Under the pieces are notes generated by a model. That model was not told where the DNA came from. It did not search any database and worked only from the letters and a program-made list of their open reading frames with translations. From the NCBI GenBank assembly GCA_002349525.1, contig DEDL01000008.1, positions 169,599-198,136 of the forward strand: a stretch of DNA of 28,538 nucleotides. The letters run 5' to 3'. Position numbers and translations under genes: made by a program. Origin of the DNA: Lachnoclostridium sp. UBA2905 (GTDB taxonomy: Bacteria > Bacillota > Clostridia > Lachnospirales > Lachnospiraceae). Positions 23,179-28,538 of the stretch are shown here, piece by piece (position 1 is the first letter of the stretch; the number at the start of each line of letters is the position of its first letter).

Positions 23179-24499
23179 ATTTTCTGCTGGTTTTTAATGC
23201 CGCTATGGACTGTGTAAGCCTTCGTTTTGCCGGACACACATATGTGCAGCATCCACATTCACAACATTCATTTGCCATGTCATTTATCATCAAAGGGGCA
23301 AGCCCCATCTGACATACACTTATGCATCTGCCACACCTGATACAGGCGCTCTCCTCCTGCTGACTGATATCATCCTCCATAAAACATACAATACCGGAAG
23401 AAAATTTTGTTACCGGAACCCGGATATCGTATAAAGCCCTTCCCATCATAGGACCGCCGCAAATTATCTTTGAACACTTATCCTTCAGGCCTCCTGCAGC
23501 ACTGATAATCTCATCATAATATGTACCAGTCTTTACCAGGTAATTGCCTGGATGACATATCCCATCTCCGCTAACAGTAATAACTCTTTCAATACAGGGT
23601 TTTCCAAAGCACACGGCATCATACACTGCCGCTACAGTCCCTACATTATCAATAATACAGCCTGCTTCAGCCGGAAGCATATCCCTGTTAAGTTTTTTGC
23701 CGGTGAGGGAATACACAAGGGACCTCTCCGCCCCCTGTGGATATTTTGTTTTAAGGGATGTGATACGTATCCTGCCCTTATAAATATCAGCCAGGCTATG
23801 CATTTTTCTCTTAATTACTTCATTTAGCAAAATGATGGCTTCATTTTTATTGTCTTCAATAGCAATAATTCCCTCTGCATTGTCAAATAAGCTGAGCATA
23901 ATAAGCAGCCCATCTACAATCTTTTCAGGCCATTCCATCATAATGCGGTAATCTGAAGTCAGGTAGGGCTCACACTCCGCACCATTTACTATAACAAAGC
24001 GAATTCTACTGTCATTTTCCGGCGTAAGCTTAACATGGGTTGGGAAGCCTGCCCCACCCATTCCTGCAATTCCGGCATCTTTTATGGCATTTCTGATTTC
24101 TGATTTTTTCATATGCATATAATGTCTTTTTTTCTTTGCATAAGCAATGGATTTATAGCAGCCATCATTTTCTACAATAATAGAATCATATACAGAACCA
24201 CTGGCCGTAAGTCTTGGTGTTATTTCCTTTACCACCCCAGATACAGAGGCGTGAATATTTATAGAAAGTGTACCCGTCCCCCTTGCAATAAGATTGCCGA
24301 CATTAACCCTGTCTCCATTGCTTACCACAGGCTCTGCAGGCATTCCAATATGTCCTCCAAGGGGATATGCAAGTTCTCTTCCGGGCATGCACTCCCGTAT
24401 CTTCACATCTTTGCCCAACTGTTTTCCATCATAGGGATGAATTCCTGCCCGCAAATGGTATTTGGGTCCTGATATATATTTATAGCTGACACTATTCAT
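23165..24499 (-). CDS. rnfC: Rnf complex NADH-side subunit RnfC
   Basis: A 444-residue peripheral subunit that passes electrons to NAD+. The N-terminal barrel domain has LRAGIHPYDGKQ; the nucleotide/FMN domain has GIAGMGGAGFPTHVKL; the C-terminus holds two [4Fe-4S] motifs, CIRCGRCISVC (without the usual final Pro) and CCECGCCTYVCP. ATG 24499 is preceded by GAGGAAC and lies inside the last codons of spoIIID, an overlap of eight bases. A TTG at 24523 in the same frame is a possible alternative. The length fits the family. First gene of the rnf set, with no obvious vegetative promoter in front of it. Confidence 0.95.
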   Translation of the reverse strand: MNSVSYKYISGPKYHLRAGIHPYDGKQLGKDVKIRECMPGRELAYPLGGHIGMPAEPVVSNGDRVNVGNLIARGTGTLSINIHASVSGVVKEITPRLTASGSVYDSIIVENDGCYKSIAYAKKKRHYMHMKKSEIRNAIKDAGIAGMGGAGFPTHVKLTPENDSRIRFVIVNGAECEPYLTSDYRIMMEWPEKIVDGLLIMLSLFDNAEGIIAIEDNKNEAIILLNEVIKRKMHSLADIYKGRIRITSLKTKYPQGAERSLVYSLTGKKLNRDMLPAEAGCIIDNVGTVAAVYDAVCFGKPCIERVITVSGDGICHPGNYLVKTGTYYDEIISAAGGLKDKCSKIICGGPMMGRALYDIRVPVTKFSSGIVCFMEDDISQQEESACIRCGRCISVCQMGLAPLMINDMANECCECGCCTYVCPAKRRLTQSIAALKTSRKCERR

Positions 24500-24740
24500 G
24501 TTTATACTTGTTCCTCGTTGCAAGTCCTCCCCTTATATGACGCTCGGATTTGTTTACATCAAGAACCCTTCTTGCTCTTGCTGCCAGAGTTGGATTTATA
24601 AGCAGGAGACGCTCTGTAACGTCCTTATGAACAGTAGACTTACTCACACCAAATGCTTTTGCAGTCTGTCTTACAGTGGCATTGGCTTCGATTATATAAT
24701 TTGCAATCTGCACAGCCCTTTCTTCTATGTATTCCTTCAC
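24492..24740 (-). CDS. spoIIID: Sporulation regulator SpoIIID
   Basis: An 82-residue DNA-binding protein close to Bacillus SpoIIID along its whole length: YIEERAVQIANYI, the helix-turn-helix RQTAKAFGVSKSTVHKDVTERL, INPTLA and ERHIRGGLATRNKYK. In the mother cell SpoIIID turns on and off many sigma-E genes. The start is GTG 24740 with AAGGGGA six bases upstream, and that site lies within the 3' arm of a terminator hairpin. A near-consensus sigma-E promoter lies upstream. The gene overlaps rnfC, which is an unusual neighbour. Confidence 0.97.
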   Translation of the reverse strand: MKEYIEERAVQIANYIIEANATVRQTAKAFGVSKSTVHKDVTERLLLINPTLAARARRVLDVNKSERHIRGGLATRNKYKHE

Positions 24741-24744
24741 GAAA

Positions 24745-24790
24745 AATCCCCTTAAACATTACATTTATACAATGTATGTCTAAGGGGATT
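24745..24790 (-). terminator. Terminator of the LytTR-cupin array, also holding the spoIIID ribosome site
   Basis: On the minus strand AATCCCCTTA (24781-24790) pairs with TAAGGGGATT (24745-24754), a perfect 10-bp stem, with an inner 6-bp stem TACATT/AATGTA (24760-24765 with 24771-24776). Ts follow directly (24742-24746 read TTTTT). The GGGG of the 3' arm is the Shine-Dalgarno sequence of spoIIID. Confidence 0.8.
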
Positions 24791-24799
24791 AAAATATGC
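24771..24799 (-). promoter_or_regulatory. Sigma-E type promoter for spoIIID
   Basis: On the minus strand GCATATT (24793-24799), a 14-base spacer, then CATACATT (24771-24778) match the Bacillus sigma-E consensus (KMATATT, 14, CATACAnT) at nearly every position. The first hairpin arm lies in the spacer and the -10 lies in the loop, so RNA starting near 24764 would lack the 5' arm. SpoIIID genes are known to be under sigma-E in Bacillus. Confidence 0.75.
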
Positions 24800-24815
24800 C
24801 GTTTCTAAAATTAAC

Positions 24816-25151
24816 TTACTCTTTTACGACTGTAAGAAGCATCTTGTATTTTGTAAGAGCTTTAACTGCATGTGGAATTCCTGCAGGCATTACGACTGAA
24901 TCTCCTGCCCCAACATGATTTTCCCTGCCATCAATTGTTATAATAGCTTCACCCTCAAGAACTACTACAAGAGCATCACCTGGAGCTGCATGGCTGCTCA
25001 CGCCTTCGCCTGCATCAAATGCAAGAATTGTAATTCCAACACCTGGTTTCTGTGCCAGAGTAAGACTTGAAACTCCGCCTTCTTCATAAGCTACTGCTTC
25101 TGCAATTTTAAAAACCTTTTCTTTTTCAATATTTTTAATCATTTCGCTCAT
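24816..25151 (-). CDS. Small cupin-domain protein
   Basis: A 111-residue single-domain cupin. Motif 1 is reduced (SSHAAPGDALVVVLEGE, one His where the full motif has HxH) and motif 2 is GDSVVMPAGIPHAVKA with its His. Such proteins bind a metal or small ligand or act as minor isomerases; no specific function can be read. It starts 16 bases after the previous cupin, at the end of the LytTR array, and is followed by the terminator at 24745-24790. Confidence 0.85.
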   Translation of the reverse strand: MSEMIKNIEKEKVFKIAEAVAYEEGGVSSLTLAQKPGVGITILAFDAGEGVSSHAAPGDALVVVLEGEAIITIDGRENHVGAGDSVVMPAGIPHAVKALTKYKMLLTVVKE

Positions 25152-25167
25152 AATCTCTATATCCTTT

Positions 25168-25497
25168 TTATTCTTCTACAATAATCTGCAAAATCTTTAT
25201 TCCGCCCTGGCCCTTAACAGCATGAAGACAGCCCTTTTTAACAAGAAGTATCTCACCTTCATGCAATGTATGAACCTTACCATCCTCATTTGTTATAAGA
25301 GCTGTTCCACAAATAGAATAGTATATGGTATCTCCCGGATACTTTTCTTCACTGACATCCTCATTTTCTGCAAATGCAAGTACTGTCATATGAATATGCT
25401 CAGAATCAGTAAGCACCTTACTTATAATCTGATTTTCTCTGATATTAATAATATCCTTAAGTAAAACAGGCTTTTCACTTGGAACATTCCTTATCAT
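25168..25497 (-). CDS. Second small cupin-domain protein, divergent
   Basis: A 109-residue cupin from ATG 25497. The pattern EKYPGDTIYYSICGTALI then GEILLVKKGCLHAVKG matches both cupin motifs with few metal-binding His, like its neighbour. ATG 25497 overlaps the TGA of the aminopeptidase gene (ATGA), typical of coupled genes; an in-frame ATG at 25509 is the alternative, with GGGAG directly in front. The two cupins share layout but are not close copies, so any duplication is old. Confidence 0.82.
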   Translation of the reverse strand: MIRNVPSEKPVLLKDIINIRENQIISKVLTDSEHIHMTVLAFAENEDVSEEKYPGDTIYYSICGTALITNEDGKVHTLHEGEILLVKKGCLHAVKGQGGIKILQIIVEE

Positions 25498-26837
25498 GAT
25501 ATTGTCCATCTCCCATCTTCAACCTGCCATACCATGCTTTGATAAAAACATTTCAGGCCATCATACATATATGCAATATCCCTGCAGCCTGCTGTTTCCA
25601 CCGCACTATGCATAGCCAGCTGAGGCAGTCCTATGTCAGCCATCGGAATACTTACCTGCCTTGACAAAAGATTTCCAAGAGTACTTCCTCCAGGCACATC
25701 GGCTCTGTTATAAAAACGCTGTACCGGAACATCAGCTTTATTACATATCATTTCAAATACAGCACCTGTAACTCCGTTAGTTGTATATTTCTGATTTGCA
25801 TTATATTTTACAACGATACCGCCATTAAGTCGTACCGGATTATTCATATCACTTTTTTCAGGTATATTAGGATGTATTGCGTGAGCATTATCCACACTAA
25901 GAAGAAGGCTTCTCTGTCTTCTTCTTATGCTTGATTCCCTAATGGAAAATAAGTCTCCACCCACAGAATGCTCAATCCTGTCTAAGACATCTGCTGCAAA
26001 TGAGCTCATTGCCCCCTGCATTGTGCCGCTGCCCACTTCCTCATTGTCAAACATACACCAGACATTTACCGCCGTTGACATATCAGAATCTGCATCCAAA
26101 AATGCCCTAAGTGACACATAGGCAGCTGACAGATCATCAATTCTCGGGCTCATATAAAATTCCTTCCGGGCACCAACAAGACACGCCTTCTGTCTACAGT
26201 AGAGATATAACTCAAGATTAAGAATATCCTCTTTGGAAATATCAAGCTGTCTGCTTAATGTATCAGTTATACTTTCACTACTGCTGTAGACTGGCCGCAT
26301 ATCCTTTTCCGGATTATATTTATAGCCATCATTTATTTCTCTGTTAAAATGAATGGCCAGGTTTGGAATAACCATATAATCAGAATCAATATTCACATTT
26401 TTGCTTACTATACCTGCACCGTCACAGGAATTATCCCTTAACACAGCCCTTCCTGCCACACTGAGTGGTCTGTCAAGCCAGGTTGACAAGATCATACCCC
26501 CATACTTTTCAACAAGGGCCTGAATATATCCATCATTTTCCTTGTAAACATTTTTCACCTTAAATGATGGTGAATCGCTGTGACAGGCTGTCATACTATA
26601 ATGTGTAAAGTCGGACCCTGGCATGGCAAATGCAATGATACTTGATCCATTTCTTGTCACATAGTATTTTCCCCTGGTTTCAATATTCCATTCATCCATC
26701 TCACTAAGCTTTATAAAGCCTTCAGATAAGAGAAGCTCTTCAGCACAGGCTACAGAATGAAAAGGACTTACACTTTTATCAATAAATGAAAACATGCCTT
26801 TTATAAGCTCATCATTTTTCATATCATCATTTGGCAT
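25494..26837 (-). CDS. M18-family aminopeptidase
   Basis: A 447-residue zinc aminopeptidase of the aspartyl-aminopeptidase/ApeB group. Metal and catalytic residues are visible: His86 in TACHSDSPSF, Asp122 with STWLDRPLS, Glu266-Glu267 in FDNEEVGSGT and His in the C-terminal QLAMHSAVETAG. It has SVDNAHAIHPN and TTNGVTG as in the family. It acts on N-terminal residues of peptides in the cytoplasm. ATG 26837 has GGTGA close upstream and overlaps the kinase stop by 11 bases; the frame is open further to a TTG at 26858. Confidence 0.92.
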   Translation of the reverse strand: MPNDDMKNDELIKGMFSFIDKSVSPFHSVACAEELLLSEGFIKLSEMDEWNIETRGKYYVTRNGSSIIAFAMPGSDFTHYSMTACHSDSPSFKVKNVYKENDGYIQALVEKYGGMILSTWLDRPLSVAGRAVLRDNSCDGAGIVSKNVNIDSDYMVIPNLAIHFNREINDGYKYNPEKDMRPVYSSSESITDTLSRQLDISKEDILNLELYLYCRQKACLVGARKEFYMSPRIDDLSAAYVSLRAFLDADSDMSTAVNVWCMFDNEEVGSGTMQGAMSSFAADVLDRIEHSVGGDLFSIRESSIRRRQRSLLLSVDNAHAIHPNIPEKSDMNNPVRLNGGIVVKYNANQKYTTNGVTGAVFEMICNKADVPVQRFYNRADVPGGSTLGNLLSRQVSIPMADIGLPQLAMHSAVETAGCRDIAYMYDGLKCFYQSMVWQVEDGRWTIS

Positions 26838-28110
26838 TTTTGTCACCATCCATTTCAAGATACATGAGAATTTTCACTTTAAACACATTATTATCCGTGT
26901 GAATATCCATAACTCCATTGTACTTATCCACAATTTTTTCAACATTCTTAAGACCAAAACCATGCTCTTCCGGATACTTTTTATCTGATATCATCCACGC
27001 ATCCTTGGCCTTTTCACGTCCGTCATATGGGTTTTCAACCTCAATAAAAATCCTGCCTCTGTCATAATTCACATTAAAGTTTATCCATCTGTCATCAACC
27101 TTTTTCACTGCTTCAAATGAATTGTCAAGCAGATTAAATATAATAGTTGTCATATCATAGGTAGATACTTCATCAATACATGCAAGCAAAATGTGGTGAT
27201 TGAACTTGATATTATTCTCATCTGCATCCTGCAGAATATGATTGAGAATAACATCCATTACCGCACTTCCCGTACTTACAAAGCGCTTTTGCAGGGATGC
27301 ATTTTCAATAATATCGTCCATATAAGGCAAGAGCTTATCATACTGCTTTTCCATCAGCATGTACTTGACCATTGAAAGATGCTTAATATAATCATGACGC
27401 TCTGCACGAAGAGTATCTAAAGACTCATATAATATATCCAGATCCCTGCCAAAATATTTCTTCTGGGTCATCTCATGACGTTTCTGATACATGGCGTCAA
27501 GCCAGTCCATCTGATTGTAATATATCATTACAAGAATGACATTAAGAATAAAGAACAAACAATATACCAGATATATATCTATTTCAGGCATTACACAGAA
27601 CTCTGTCAAAACATATATCAGCACAATTGTACTAATTGGATGAAGAACACTCATGATCCAGCCGAGAATATTATGCTTATGATTTTCCCCATTTCTAATC
27701 TTACATATGACTATCGTTATCATGAGCTGTATAGACGGCATAAGCATTATCTTATTAACTATATTATTTGCAATAAAAAAGCCGGTTATGTACATGACCA
27801 GACTGGCTGTCAGATATGTCACAATACTTATAACGCCCAGATAACAAAAACACACAAAGAAACGTTTTACCGTCTTATTAAACATATAAAGGATGACAAA
27901 TACTGCCAGCACATACAGGCTGACAAATACAACATTGTTCTTAAAAATGCAATATTGTATGCTATTTAGAGTTATTGTCAGTGCAAAAAATATACGCGTG
28001 TATTTTTTATGAACACGCATATTCGTTTTTAGTCTGTAAAGCAGAATATAACACAGTATAAAATGAAATAATCCACTTATTATGTACAAAAACATCTTGT
28101 CTGTCATCAT
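26827..28110 (-). CDS. AgrC-like sensor histidine kinase (GHKL)
   Basis: A 427-residue membrane kinase with six or seven helices in the first 200 residues and a cytoplasmic half that starts with a helical segment holding His239 in ERHDYIKHL. The ATPase domain has FNLLDNSFEAV (N box) and HGFGLKNVEKIV (glycine box). This is the AgrC/ComD layout used to sense peptides. GGTGATAA precedes ATG 28110. It lies 13 bases after the LytTR gene, its likely partner. No AgrB or AgrD-like gene is in the window, so the signal is unknown. Confidence 0.93.
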   Translation of the reverse strand: MMTDKMFLYIISGLFHFILCYILLYRLKTNMRVHKKYTRIFFALTITLNSIQYCIFKNNVVFVSLYVLAVFVILYMFNKTVKRFFVCFCYLGVISIVTYLTASLVMYITGFFIANNIVNKIMLMPSIQLMITIVICKIRNGENHKHNILGWIMSVLHPISTIVLIYVLTEFCVMPEIDIYLVYCLFFILNVILVMIYYNQMDWLDAMYQKRHEMTQKKYFGRDLDILYESLDTLRAERHDYIKHLSMVKYMLMEKQYDKLLPYMDDIIENASLQKRFVSTGSAVMDVILNHILQDADENNIKFNHHILLACIDEVSTYDMTTIIFNLLDNSFEAVKKVDDRWINFNVNYDRGRIFIEVENPYDGREKAKDAWMISDKKYPEEHGFGLKNVEKIVDKYNGVMDIHTDNNVFKVKILMYLEMDGDKNAK

Positions 28111-28123
28111 TTATCACCATTTT

Positions 28124-28498
28124 CTAGAGCAGTTCCATCGTAATCTGACACTGTTTTACTTTTTCTCTGTAATTTCTTCCAACCGGAATCGTATTACCAT
28201 CACTCATCAAAAATTCATTATACTTAAACATCTTAACATAATTGATATTAACTATAAATGACTTGTGACATCTGCAGAACAAGGCCTCTGGAATTTCCTT
28301 TTCCACATCCCCAAGATAACCTCTGAAGGTATATGTACCATTTATAGTCACAAGATTGATTGTTTTCTTATACACTGAAAAATACATAATCTCAGCAAGT
28401 GGAACTCCTTTTTCTATTCCATCCTGCCTGAATGAATATGTAAGCTTAAATATATTATATTTTTTTACAAACTTATCAAGGTCCTGAAAAATGTCCAA
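28124..28498 (-). CDS. LytTR-type regulator, N-terminal part uncertain
   Basis: A LytTR DNA-binding domain of about 95 residues (EIMYFSVYKKTINLVTINGT, then CRCHKSFIVNINYVKMF and PVGRNYREKVKQ). The listed start is a TTG at 28498 without a ribosome site. Upstream the same frame reads AEKPLKKLDIF, which looks like the KP end of a receiver domain, but stop codons (TAA TGA at 28523-28528) close it. The other frame is open to the window edge, so the gene may be a normal AgrA-like regulator broken by a one-base shift in the T-run at 28511-28515, or a stand-alone LytTR protein. Confidence 0.8.
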   Translation of the reverse strand: MDIFQDLDKFVKKYNIFKLTYSFRQDGIEKGVPLAEIMYFSVYKKTINLVTINGTYTFRGYLGDVEKEIPEALFCRCHKSFIVNINYVKMFKYNEFLMSDGNTIPVGRNYREKVKQCQITMELL

Positions 28499-28538
28499 TT
28501 TTTTAAGCGGTTTTTCGGCTCTTCATTAGGATGTGTGG

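Noticed and set aside
24691..24719. Vegetative promoter for rnfC inside spoIIID
   Set aside because: There is a TATAAT on the minus strand, but no acceptable -35 at 15-19 bases and no extended -10, so I did not list it as a promoter.
27475..27969. 164-residue open frame on the plus strand
   Set aside because: Antisense to the membrane half of the AgrC-like kinase; no ribosome site, and the composition is that expected of a shadow frame.

Overview
The window looks like a chromosomal segment from a low-GC, spore-forming anaerobic Firmicute, most likely a Lachnospiraceae-type Clostridium relative. The reasons are a clear SpoIIID, a complete six-gene Rnf ferredoxin:NAD+ complex in the clostridial order C-D-G-E-A-B, a CspA-like subtilase, AT-rich intergenic DNA, strong AGGAGG-type ribosome binding sites, and GTG and TTG starts. 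I see no tRNA, rRNA, transposase, phage gene or CRISPR array.

Layout from left to right. Bases 1-2000 hold the start of an acidic-repeat lipoprotein (minus strand, running off the left edge), a divergent AraC-family regulator with a palindrome upstream, and a 400-base gap with degenerate 12-bp repeats and a terminator. Bases 1955-7204 (minus) hold a protein-quality block: an HtrA/DegP-like membrane protease, then a separately promoted pair of an unusually long ClpX-like unfoldase and a CspA-like subtilase. Bases 7369-10956 are a surface-polysaccharide block: an initiating polyprenyl-phosphate sugar-phosphate transferase, an LCP-family wall-polymer ligase and a convergent GT2 glycosyltransferase. 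Bases 11128-13874 (minus) carry an OmpR/HisKA two-component pair and a stand-alone RelA/SpoT-like HD hydrolase. Bases 14110-16674 are mixed: a secreted Ig-like (BIG2) protein, 23-bp tandem repeats, a 59-residue zinc-ribbon protein whose start codon lies inside a long-range inverted repeat, a decayed C-type-lectin gene, a PaaI-like thioesterase and a CYTH triphosphatase.

Bases 16774-24740 (minus) are one long co-directional array: spoIIID, rnfC, rnfD, rnfG, rnfE, rnfA, rnfB, an orphan HPt protein and a sialate O-acetylesterase. Bases 24816-28538 (minus) are a second array with short gaps or overlaps: a LytTR regulator, an AgrC-like kinase, an M18 aminopeptidase and two small cupins.

The most interesting element is the junction between the two arrays (24741-24799). 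One hairpin looks like the cupin operon terminator. Its 3' arm is also the Shine-Dalgarno sequence of spoIIID, and a near-consensus sigma-E promoter is threaded through its other arm and loop. A sigma-E transcript would lack the 5' arm and leave the ribosome site open, while read-through RNA would be terminated or masked. Because spoIIID overlaps rnfC, this may tie a core energy-conserving complex to a sporulation promoter. Other points of interest are a missing start for rnfE that one extra A would repair, a hexapeptide repeat expansion inside RnfB, and the ClpX-subtilase pair.
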